DNA of 7,150 nt from NCBI GenBank assembly GCA_025937955.1, contig JAICQI010000296.1, forward strand, positions 1 to 7,150, read 5' to 3'. Below, piece by piece: positions 1 to 6,374 of the stretch (positions are counted from its first letter, which is position 1; every line of letters begins with the position of its first letter). The notes under the pieces were generated by a model. The model made no database searches. It saw only the letters and a program-made list of their open reading frames with translations, and was not told the DNA's origin. This DNA is from Pyrinomonadaceae bacterium. GTDB taxonomy: Bacteria; Acidobacteriota; Blastocatellia; Pyrinomonadales; Pyrinomonadaceae. Made by a program: the position numbers and the translations under genes.

Positions 1-2
1 TC

Positions 3-305
3 ATGGGGTCGGCACAGGGGCAACGAATCGCGAAAGTGTGGCTCAAAATTCAGCCGGAGCTTCGAATTGCGTTGATAAAGGTTTCGTTTGTTCCCGACCA
101 TGTGCATGTTGCTTTACGTGGTCATCCCTCAGTGTCTCCGGCAAGTATTGTCGCAGGTTTGATGAATGCAGCTCAGCAGGTCATGGAAAGAGAAATGATT
201 CAAGCGGGTGTGAATCGTTTATGGATGAATAGTGCTTATGTTGGGTCGTACGGGGACTTGTCCAGCGCACAAATTCGCAAGTTTATTGAAGATTGGAAAG
301 AGTAG
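3..305 (+). CDS. REP-associated Y1 (IS200-like, HUH) transposase, C-terminal part
   Basis: The reading frame enters from the left edge, so the ATG at position 3 is probably internal and the N-terminus lies outside the window. The visible 100 residues contain VPDHVHVAL (residues 30-38), whose HVH is the metal-binding HUH motif of Y1 single-strand transposases. The ending SAYVGSYGDLSSAQIRKFIEDW matches the last conserved block of the family. Y1 enzymes cut and rejoin single-stranded DNA at hairpins through a tyrosine; RAYT members are single-copy and associated with REP palindromes. The helix that normally carries the nucleophile as 'YI..Q/W' here reads IRKFIEDW, with Phe94 in the expected Tyr place; Tyr79 and Tyr83 lie just upstream. 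The stop codon (303-305) lies inside the first unit of a 12-bp array, followed by a REP hairpin, as expected for a RAYT locus. The family call is good. Activity is doubtful. Confidence 0.8.
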   Translation: MGSAQGQRIAKVWLKIQPELRIALIKVSFVPDHVHVALRGHPSVSPASIVAGLMNAAQQVMEREMIQAGVNRLWMNSAYVGSYGDLSSAQIRKFIEDWKE

Positions 306-361
306 CAGCGAGTGTAGCAGCGAGCGTAGCAGCGAGCGTAGCAGCGAGCGTAGCAGCGAGC
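302..361 (+). repeat. Five tandem 12-bp units GTAGCAGCGAGC
   Basis: Units lie at 302-313, 314-325, 326-337, 338-349 and 350-361. They are identical except that the first ends in T. The array begins in the last codons of the transposase, whose TAG stop is part of the first GTAGC, and runs directly into GTGAGAACT and the REP hairpin. GTAG is the tetranucleotide found 5' of many REP palindromes and read by RAYT proteins (family knowledge). Here the box is multiplied and lies farther from the stem than in enterobacterial REPs. It looks like a local expansion of the 5' flank of the neighbouring REP element. Confidence 0.9.
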
Positions 362-392
362 GTGAGAACTCCACGGGACGAGCCCGTGGCAT
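362..392 (+). repeat. REP-type hairpin, copy 1
   Basis: CCACGGG (371-377), loop ACGAG, and CCCGTGG (383-389) form a perfect 7-bp GC-rich stem. The flanks ACT before and CAT after the stem are shared with the copy near 7030 when that copy is read on the other strand. No T-run follows, so an intrinsic terminator is unlikely, although the hairpin could influence transcripts ending between the converging transposase and kinase genes. The stretch 393-431 between this hairpin and the next repeat shows nothing recognisable. Confidence 0.85.
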
Positions 393-431
393 CTTTGTCA
401 GGTAAGCCGTGCAGGTGGCCTAGTCAGTATG

Positions 432-486
432 GGATAAGCCGCGGATGGACCGATCTGATCCGCGTTCATCCGCGTTCATCTGTGGC
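432..486. repeat. Dispersed palindromic repeat, copy 1 (ATCCGCGTTCATCTGTGGC family)
   Basis: GGAT...CGCGGAT (432-446) pairs with ATCCGCG...ATCC (458-471), giving an imperfect hairpin. It is followed by the direct repeat CGCGTTCATC (461-470 and 471-480) and TGTGGC. Bases 468-486 are an exact 19-bp inverted copy of 3882-3900. The element overlaps the 3' end of the kinase gene. Read on the minus strand it encodes the final residues ATDERG and the TGA stop, so the gene end appears to lie in repeat-derived sequence. Confidence 0.8.
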
Positions 487-3400
487 TAATAACTTTTCCA
501 ACGCAACGTAATCTATTGGCTTGACGATGGGGGCGTCGAAGCCGGCTTCGCGGGTGCGGCGCTTGTCGTCTTCCTGGCCCCAACCCGTCAGGGCTACCAG
601 GAGTATTTGCCGGCCCCAGGGTTGTTCGCGAATTGAACGGGCGGCTTCGTAGCCGTTCAGCTTTGGCATCCCGAGATCCAGGAACGCTACGTCGGGTTGA
701 AACTCTTTAGCACGCTCGATTGCTTCCGCTCCGTCGTGCGCCATCGCCACGTCATGTCCCGAGAGCTCGAGCATCATCGCCATGCTTTCGGCTGAATCAA
801 CATTATCGTCTACCACGAGTATACGGCGGCGTACGTCGGCGACTGGGGGCGCACTCTCAGCCTGGAACGTGGGCTCAACATTCACCGGTGATATCGGCAG
901 ACGAACGATGAACTCACTACCCTTACCGGGCCCATCGCTATGAGCTTCAACTGTCCCGCCGTGCATCTCAATCAAGCGCCGCACTAAAGTCAGTCCAACA
1001 CCAAGCCCACCCTGCGGATGCGGCGCCGAGGAATCCAACTGTACGAACATGTCAAAAATCTGCGAAAGCTTCTCAGTCTCAATGCCGATGCCTGTATCAC
1101 TCACCTTGAGCATCAGCTCGCCGTGCTTAGTCGTCGCGGTCAGCGAAATGCGACCGCCGGGCGCGCTGTATCTCGCAGCGTTGTTGAGTAGATTCGAAAC
1201 CACCTGGGCCAGGCGCACCGGATCAGCATCAAGCAGAGTCGTTTCAGAAGGTAATTCAATCGACAACTCATTCTGCGAAGCTTCAATGACAGGGCGACTG
1301 GTATCGACAGCACTACGCACCACCGCCGCAAGGTCCACCAGCTCTTTCCGTAACTCGAGTTTGTTCTGGCTGATGCGCGCGACGTCCAGCAAGTCATCGA
1401 CCAGGCGCACCATCTGATCGACCTGGCGCTGCATGATAGTCGTTGCATGGTCCAGCCGAGTCCGATCGTTATTGGACAGCCGTATCAACTGTAGTGCATT
1501 GCGGATAGGCGCCAGCGGATTCCGCAACTCATGCGCGAGTGTGGCGATAAACTCGTCTTTCCTGCGATCCTGCTCACGCAACTGGTCGATCAAGTGGCGG
1601 CGAATCTCGATTGTTTTAATATGAGTGTCGACTGTCGCGAGTAGTTCGCGAGCGCTGAACGGTTTGACCAGGTAATCATCTGCTGCTGCTTCGAGGCCTT
1701 CGATGCGCGCTTCTTCTCCGGCCTTGGCTGACAAAAGAATGACCGGCATATCTCTTGTTTGTTCGTTCGCGCGGACGCGACGCAGAAACTCAAAACCATC
1801 CATCACCGGCATCATCACGTCCGACAAAACCAAGTCCGGCAGCTTCTTCTCAACCGCATCCAGTGCGGCCTGACCATCCGCGACCGCCAACACCTCATAA
1901 CGATCTGCCAGCAATCGCGAGACGTAATCACGCATGTCGGCGTTATCATCCGCGAGCACGATCAGTGGTTGTTTCGCTTTCGGGTCTGCATTGATCTCCG
2001 CGTCTGAATGGGTACCTGCCGGCAACCAACGCAGAGCTTCGCTAACAAAAGCTGCAGCGTCGCTCGCAGTCGAAGTAAGCGTCCGGCGAGTATCGATCCG
2101 ATCCTGAGGTAAGTGAGCTTTTCCTTTAGGCAAGGTAACTGTAAAAACAGTGCCTTCGTCGACAACGCTTTCGACACGAACCGAACCACCGTGAAGTTTG
2201 ACCAGCTCGCGCACTAACGCCAGACCAATGCCCGATCCCTCCTGGGTTCGCCCGCGCGACAATTCGACGCGATGAAAACGCTCGAAGAGTTTCGGCAATT
2301 CCTCAGCCGGAATTCCGACGCCGGTATCCTCAACGGAGAGCTCAACCAGTTCGCCTGATTCACGCAGGCGAACCTCGATCCGTCCTGCAAAAGTGAACTT
2401 GAATGCATTCGAGATCAGATTGAGAACAATCTTCTCCCACATGTCCGAATCGACGTAGATGGGTTCGCTCAACGGGGGACAAGTGACGATCAATTCAATC
2501 CCCGCTCTATCACATGCCGATCTGAAATTGCTCGCCAGCTCCGCGGTGAGACTCGAAAGATCCGTTGGCTCGTAAGAGGCCTGAATGCGGCCGGCCTCGA
2601 TGCGTGAGAAGTCGAGCAACGTATTTACGAGCTTCTGTAAGCGCAACCCATTACGATGCGCAATCTCGAGACGCTCGCGTTGCGACGCCGGTAACGAATC
2701 CGTCTCGGCCAGAATGTCCGCGACTGGTCCAAGCATCAACGTCAGCGGCGTGCGAAATTCATGGCTCACGTTGGAGAAGAAAGTAGTTTTGGCACGATCG
2801 AGCTCTGCAAGCGCTTCTGCGCGGCGACGCTCTGCTTCGTATGCGCGCGCGTTCGCGACCGTTGTCGAGATTTGAGTTGTCAGAAGATCGAAGAAGGCGC
2901 GGTACTGATCGTCGAGCGGGCGTCGAGGCGAGACTCCGGCAACCAGGAATCCCGTAGCACGGTCCTGGCCCGAGGCTCGAATCGGCATGACTCTCGCTGT
3001 ATCCGGTGCTTCAGGCCAAACGCCGCCGGACAACTCGCCGTAACGGTGAATGACGTCCGTAATCTCCACTGCGCGGTTTGATTGCATCACCGCATGGAAC
3101 GGCCAATCGGGATCTTTAGAGTCAGCCAGTTCGACGCTAATTGGCGCCGCCGCCGTGCCTGGCTCAAGGCCCGAGGCTCCCTTCAACCGTACGCGTTTAC
3201 CGGATTCATCCAATAGATAAATGAGAATAAAAGGAACATCGTGCTGATTGCTGGAAAGAATTTCCGCAGCCGTTCGGCAGGCGTCTTCTACCGACCACGT
3301 TTGCGCTGCCGCGAACACGGAAAGATCGCGCAGGGTACTGAGGCGCCGCTCGCTGACAACGCGTGCAGTTGTCTCGCTGACAATGCAAAAGAGGCCGGCA

Positions 3401-3834
3401 ACAGAACCCGTCTCATCACGAATCGGATCGTACGAGATGTCGAAGAACGTCTCTTCGGGAAAGCCGTACCGCTCCATGTAGAAAGGACGGTCGCCGGCCC
3501 AGAATGCTTCACCCGTTCGCAGCACACCCTCAAACAGGTCCCGTAAACCTGTTTCCCAAAGTTCACTCCAAACTTCCCTCCCGGGAAGCCCCAGCGCATG
3601 CGGATGTTTCTTTCCCAGCACTGGCCGGTAAGCATCGTTGTAAAGAGTTATCAGATCCGGCCCCCAAAACATCGCGATTTGCGCTTTTGAGGGTAGGAGG
3701 ATACTAACCGCACTACGCAGACTTTGCGGCCAGGATTCAATTGGCCCAAGCTGGGTGCGGGACCAATCAGTGCCGCGGATGAGTTGCCCCATCTCGCCGC
3801 CACCTGCGATCCAATCGTAGGCATGTGACGTCAT
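466..3834 (-). CDS. PAS-GAF double hybrid sensor histidine kinase (two kinase cores, two receivers), 1122 aa
   Basis: This is a sensor kinase with internal phosphorelay modules. A PAS-like domain occupies about residues 30-155 and a GAF-like domain about 165-330, followed by a short linker helix. Kinase core 1 has His358 in VSHEFRTPL, an N box around Asn472/Asn476, DTGVGIP at 503 and GSGIGLAL at 533. Receiver 1 has an acidic pair at 629-630, phospho-acceptor Asp672 in LSDVMMP and Lys724. Kinase core 2 has His768 in LAHELRNPL, an N box near Asn881/Asn885, DTGIGI at 913 and GGLGVGL at 942. Receiver 2 has Asp1009-Asp1010, Asp1053 and Lys1105. All key residues are intact. No transmembrane segment is visible, so it is probably cytoplasmic. 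I place the start at 3834 because residues from MTSHAYDW onward match PAS kinases, while the upstream open frame is antisense-frame translation of the acylase gene. No clear Shine-Dalgarno is seen, so the exact start is less certain. No DNA-binding output domain or HPt domain is present. Confidence 0.93.
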   Translation of the reverse strand: MTSHAYDWIAGGGEMGQLIRGTDWSRTQLGPIESWPQSLRSAVSILLPSKAQIAMFWGPDLITLYNDAYRPVLGKKHPHALGLPGREVWSELWETGLRDLFEGVLRTGEAFWAGDRPFYMERYGFPEETFFDISYDPIRDETGSVAGLFCIVSETTARVVSERRLSTLRDLSVFAAAQTWSVEDACRTAAEILSSNQHDVPFILIYLLDESGKRVRLKGASGLEPGTAAAPISVELADSKDPDWPFHAVMQSNRAVEITDVIHRYGELSGGVWPEAPDTARVMPIRASGQDRATGFLVAGVSPRRPLDDQYRAFFDLLTTQISTTVANARAYEAERRRAEALAELDRAKTTFFSNVSHEFRTPLTLMLGPVADILAETDSLPASQRERLEIAHRNGLRLQKLVNTLLDFSRIEAGRIQASYEPTDLSSLTAELASNFRSACDRAGIELIVTCPPLSEPIYVDSDMWEKIVLNLISNAFKFTFAGRIEVRLRESGELVELSVEDTGVGIPAEELPKLFERFHRVELSRGRTQEGSGIGLALVRELVKLHGGSVRVESVVDEGTVFTVTLPKGKAHLPQDRIDTRRTLTSTASDAAAFVSEALRWLPAGTHSDAEINADPKAKQPLIVLADDNADMRDYVSRLLADRYEVLAVADGQAALDAVEKKLPDLVLSDVMMPVMDGFEFLRRVRANEQTRDMPVILLSAKAGEEARIEGLEAAADDYLVKPFSARELLATVDTHIKTIEIRRHLIDQLREQDRRKDEFIATLAHELRNPLAPIRNALQLIRLSNNDRTRLDHATTIMQRQVDQMVRLVDDLLDVARISQNKLELRKELVDLAAVVRSAVDTSRPVIEASQNELSIELPSETTLLDADPVRLAQVVSNLLNNAARYSAPGGRISLTATTKHGELMLKVSDTGIGIETEKLSQIFDMFVQLDSSAPHPQGGLGVGLTLVRRLIEMHGGTVEAHSDGPGKGSEFIVRLPISPVNVEPTFQAESAPPVADVRRRILVVDDNVDSAESMAMMLELSGHDVAMAHDGAEAIERAKEFQPDVAFLDLGMPKLNGYEAARSIREQPWGRQILLVALTGWGQEDDKRRTREAGFDAPIVKPIDYVALEKLLATDERG

Positions 3835-3907
3835 GTTCTTAAAGGGGGATGCAGGGCGTGCGGGGATTCTACAATAAAATTGCCACAGATGAACGCGGAT
3901 AAACGCA
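3835..3907 (-). other. Acylase-kinase intergenic gap
   Basis: This 73-bp gap between co-directional genes holds a dispersed repeat at its upstream end. A weak -10-like TAGAAT lies on the minus strand (3871-3866) without a convincing -35 box. There is no purine-rich ribosome site before the kinase ATG; the minus-strand leader is C-rich. Read-through from the acylase gene is plausible, and an independent promoter cannot be excluded. Confidence 0.4.
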
Positions 3908-3908
3908 C
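3881..3908. repeat. Dispersed repeat, copy 2 (inverted relative to 468-486)
   Basis: GCCACAGATGAACGCGGAT (3882-3900) is the exact reverse complement of 468-486. It continues as AAACGCAC up to the TAG stop of the acylase gene (3910-3908). With copy 1 it brackets the kinase gene almost exactly, leaving about 3.4 kb between the arms. In this copy the second CGCG unit is degraded to AACGCA and the hairpin arm is missing, so it is a shorter, solo copy. Confidence 0.85.
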
Positions 3909-6058
3909 TAGTTTTTGTGTGATTCGTTGCCGGGGTGGTACGAGGATTCGAGATTAGCGCGGATTTCGTCGAGGGTGAGCCAGGCGGGCTTGAATTCGCC
4001 GCGGGTGTAGAGGACGGCCTGGTCAGTGTAATGTGGACTCTTCGGATTCCCGCTGGCGCCAAAGGTGTGGATCGAGAGGGCACGGACCTTTGGCCCAAAC
4101 TCGACGACGCTGATGTAGGTTCCACCGGCCACGCCGTATCGCCGTTTTTGTCCCTGAATAGGCGCGGCGTAAAACGTGAAGACAGCGCCGTCATTTCCAT
4201 TCACACCGCTAACAGCGAGACTCGACCGTGAGTCCCGAAATTCTTCGCCTTTGCTTTCGTCGATACGTTGCAGGCGCGAGATTTCGCCCCACGCGACTTT
4301 CCATGTACCAAAGTCACGCTCAAGAATCTTGATAACTTCACTAAGTGCCGCCAACTGATCTTCTTTCTCGTTTCTCGACACGCGATCGTGCCAGAGACTG
4401 AAGAGAGTCATAGCGATAGAGTCGTTCGCGCTGCGATGATTCCAGCCCACGAGCTCATCGTAAACTTCGCGTAACAGTGAATCTTCCCGTTGCGACAGGC
4501 GCTCTTTGAGTGCCGCAATGAGCGCGGGCAAACGTTTGACCGCATTCATCACCCGCGTATCAAACGCCAACTGTCTCCACTCATCAAACGTGAACTTCGC
4601 TTTACTCGCAAGAATGTCCCTCGAGATCGCACCGCGAGGATTATCGCCTTCCTGGACCATATACTTCGGAAACTGTTTCGGATCCGGATTGCCTTCACTC
4701 GTCAGCAGAAAGGGCGTCGTATTGCAGTTTTGCATCCAACCCGTTTTCGGATTCGTGAGTTGCGGCAACTCGTCGATGGTGTGATAACCCTGCCATTCGG
4801 TCGCCGGATCACTGCCATCAACCGGCTTGGTCCAGTCGAAACGCGGATCGCGCTTCGGCACGGCGCCGTTGTAGAGATACCACGTGTTTCCCTGGCGATC
4901 GGCATACATCACGTTGCCGAAGAGCATATTAAGCGGCGTCATCGCGCGCTTCAGCGCCGCAAGCGATGTCGCGCGTGTCATGTCGTACCACTCGCGCAGC
5001 CAGCCATCAGATTCAAACTTCGCCATGCGCAGTGCCAGCATCTTGCCATCGCGCGCCGCGACGATCGGGCCGTGATGGGTCTTGCGCATCGTGAACTTGC
5101 GCGTCTCGAGACCGTTGGCTGTTTTAACTTTAATCTCTTCGACGCGCTCGGTAGCCAGGCGATATTCTTTGCCGTACTTGTAAGCGAGTGGACGAGCCGG
5201 ATCGTCAAACGTTTCGAGGTAGACGTCGGTAAGGTCAGCCGCATTGTCAGTGCTCACCCAACCGCCATTTTCGTTGTGGCCCACGTACGGAAGCGGAAAA
5301 CCGAAGCGCGTGTAACCGGTGAAGTTCCAACCTTCATCACTATGAACGTGACCTTCGTAAACCTGGCCGGGACCGAAGAAGGGCAGGTGAGGATTGATGA
5401 ACAGCATCGCGTAACCGGATGCACTTCTGGATGGGCCAACAACCCAACCATTCGAACCGGTGTGTTCTTTTAGATCATTGTCGATCGCGGCGGTTTGCAG
5501 TTGTGTTCGTCGCAGATTTCGATCGCGCGCGAAGCCGTTCTGGTAATAGTTGTAACGAATGAAAGCGAGTGTGTACCACGGCTCAATGTTAGTCAGCAGT
5601 CGCGGGCGTACTTCAGGATGACGTGCGAGGTAGTAGTTGAAACCTGCTGCGAAGGCATCGCACAACGAACGCATGTGTTTGTCGAGGCGTGCGTATTCCT
5701 CGCGTGCTAACCTGGGGATCTCGAGGGCGTGGTTGAGTCGATCTTCATCGAGCGACTTTTCGCCATACAACTCGGAAGCTCGTCCCAATGCGTGTATAAA
5801 GTTTTCCTCGACGCGCCAGAAGTTATCCTCTGCCTGCGCGTAAGCAAAACCGAATGCCGTACTCGCGTCCGTGCGTCCAAACACGTGCGGCACGCCGTAA
5901 ATATCGCGGTAGATCGTGACGTCGCGGGCGAGCTTCGCCGGCGCAGTATCAGCATTGGCGGAGGTATGGCTGAGAAACAAAATTAGTACCAAACACAACG
6001 ACACAAAGACACAAAACCGATTGGTTTTGATTTGTGGCTTTGTGCCTTCGTGTCTCAA
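3908..6058 (-). CDS. Exported penicillin/acyl-homoserine-lactone acylase family Ntn-hydrolase, 716 aa
   Basis: This is a secreted or periplasmic amide hydrolase of the penicillin acylase family. A signal peptide covers residues 1-36: basic n-region, hydrophobic 15-30, then ANA before Asp37. The precursor should be cut autocatalytically before Ser202 in HTGSNGWVVGP, giving an alpha chain of about 165 residues and a beta chain of about 515. Ser202 would be the N-terminal nucleophile. His224 in INPHL lies at beta position 23, as in characterised acylases, and MQNCNTTP (443-449) carries the likely oxyanion Asn. STDNAADLTDVYLE (269-282), MYADRQGN (384-391) and the late SPHYTDQ block are also typical. 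The length is normal for the family. The start is TTG at 6058, supported by AGGAG six bases upstream and by the need for a signal peptide. The TTG overlaps the TGA of the upstream small ORF, suggesting coupled translation. Substrate (beta-lactam, AHL, lipopeptide or other amide) cannot be decided. The kinase gene follows after 73 bp. Confidence 0.93.
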   Translation of the reverse strand: MRHEGTKPQIKTNRFCVFVSLCLVLILFLSHTSANADTAPAKLARDVTIYRDIYGVPHVFGRTDASTAFGFAYAQAEDNFWRVEENFIHALGRASELYGEKSLDEDRLNHALEIPRLAREEYARLDKHMRSLCDAFAAGFNYYLARHPEVRPRLLTNIEPWYTLAFIRYNYYQNGFARDRNLRRTQLQTAAIDNDLKEHTGSNGWVVGPSRSASGYAMLFINPHLPFFGPGQVYEGHVHSDEGWNFTGYTRFGFPLPYVGHNENGGWVSTDNAADLTDVYLETFDDPARPLAYKYGKEYRLATERVEEIKVKTANGLETRKFTMRKTHHGPIVAARDGKMLALRMAKFESDGWLREWYDMTRATSLAALKRAMTPLNMLFGNVMYADRQGNTWYLYNGAVPKRDPRFDWTKPVDGSDPATEWQGYHTIDELPQLTNPKTGWMQNCNTTPFLLTSEGNPDPKQFPKYMVQEGDNPRGAISRDILASKAKFTFDEWRQLAFDTRVMNAVKRLPALIAALKERLSQREDSLLREVYDELVGWNHRSANDSIAMTLFSLWHDRVSRNEKEDQLAALSEVIKILERDFGTWKVAWGEISRLQRIDESKGEEFRDSRSSLAVSGVNGNDGAVFTFYAAPIQGQKRRYGVAGGTYISVVEFGPKVRALSIHTFGASGNPKSPHYTDQAVLYTRGEFKPAWLTLDEIRANLESSYHPGNESHKN
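5993..6053. repeat. Palindromic repeat of the GACrCAAA family, inside the acylase signal-peptide region
   Basis: The left arm 5993-6015 and right arm 6031-6053 are complementary at 19 of 23 positions. An inner perfect stem CAAAACC (6012-6018) / GGTTTTG (6023-6029) has a 4-base loop. The left arm contains GACACAAA twice with an 8-base period (6000-6015). On the minus strand the element encodes about residues 3-22 of the acylase precursor, including the start of its hydrophobic core (FCVFVSLC). It resembles the hairpin at 6260-6316. Confidence 0.75.
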
Positions 6059-6240
6059 TCACTTCTCCTGATTATTCCAAATGCTTCAGCGAAGAGACGG
6101 GTCCTATCGGAATGTTTTGACAGAATCGCGCTCAATATCGGAACGCGCTGCTTAGAATAACCCACTGCGAGCTGTTCGACCATAGATCGCAGTGAAGGGT
6201 TCAGTGGAGCGCCGTCAACTGAAATATGCTGTTTGGTCAT
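6055..6240 (-). CDS. Small hypothetical protein, 61 aa, overlapping the acylase start
   Basis: I do not recognise this protein. It is a soluble, mildly basic peptide without signal peptide or membrane segment. Its middle (about residues 15-45, SLRSMVEQLAVGYSKQRVPI...) looks helical. Support for a real gene is positional. It shares the strand of the acylase, its TGA (6057-6055) overlaps the acylase TTG start (6058-6056) in the TTGA arrangement of coupled genes, and no larger ORF competes here. Against it, the ATG at 6240 has no purine-rich ribosome site and the ORF is short. It lies neatly between two related palindromes (5993-6053 and 6260-6316). Alternatively it is only an untranslated leader of the acylase gene. 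Confidence 0.5.
   Translation of the reverse strand: MTKQHISVDGAPLNPSLRSMVEQLAVGYSKQRVPILSAILSKHSDRTRLFAEAFGIIRRSD
6065..6069 (-). promoter_or_regulatory. Ribosome binding site AGGAG for the acylase TTG start
   Basis: AGGAG on the minus strand is followed by six bases and then TTG (6058-6056). It decides the start: it supports a non-ATG codon giving a full signal peptide, and it lies inside the end of the upstream small ORF, consistent with translational coupling. Confidence 0.75.
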
Positions 6241-6259
6241 TGTAAGCGACGGATTTTTG

Positions 6260-6316
6260 GACGCAAAGACGCAAAGCAGGAGTCAATGTAGACTTCTTCT
6301 TTGCGTCTCTGCGGTC
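6260..6316. repeat. Long palindromic repeat of the GACrCAAA family
   Basis: The left arm 6260-6284 begins GACGCAAAGACGCAAAG, the loop is AATGTA (6285-6290), and the right arm is 6291-6316. The arms pair at about 22 of 25 positions with one extra base. The left arm is two 8-base units GACGCAAA, matching 6000-6016 at 14 of 17 positions. It lies between the exported-protein gene and the small ORF, so on minus-strand RNA it would form a stable stem. No U-run follows, so terminator function is not assured. Confidence 0.8.
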
Positions 6317-6327
6317 GTGCTCGAAAC

Positions 6328-6365
6328 TATCAAACGAGTCAGGGAGGGATGTTTTTCGTTTGATA
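6328..6365 (-). terminator. Possible terminator or stem-loop after the exported-protein gene
   Basis: TATCAAACGA (6328-6337) and TCGTTTGATA (6356-6365) form a perfect 10-bp inverted repeat with an 18-base loop. It starts 9 bases beyond the stop of the 162-aa gene. The stem is AT-rich and the bases after it on the minus strand (GTTTCGAGC) are not a proper U-tract, so it is at best a weak terminator or an mRNA 3'-end stabiliser. Confidence 0.35.
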
Positions 6366-6374
6366 TCTGCGATG

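Noticed and set aside
302..361. CRISPR array
   Set aside because: Units are 12 bp with no spacers between them, and no cas gene is present. It is a simple tandem repeat.
371..389. Intrinsic terminator of the transposase gene
   Set aside because: The stem is strong but no T-run follows on either strand, and the same hairpin recurs near 7030 with shared flanks, marking it as a REP element.
293..511. Plus-strand ORF encoding VAAS repeats
   Set aside because: The peptide is just the 12-bp array read in frame, continuing through the REP hairpin and the other repeat. No independent coding evidence is visible.
3835..4200. Longer kinase reading frame starting at 4200
   Set aside because: The extra 122 residues are an out-of-frame translation of the acylase 3' end and the repeat. 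They are low-complexity Ser/Pro/Thr sequence without homology, and the PAS region begins after Met at 3834.
4490..5473. 327-codon open frame on the plus strand opposite the acylase
   Set aside because: It lies wholly within the confidently assigned acylase gene, is rich in Arg/His/Ile as expected of an antisense frame, and shows no recognisable domain.
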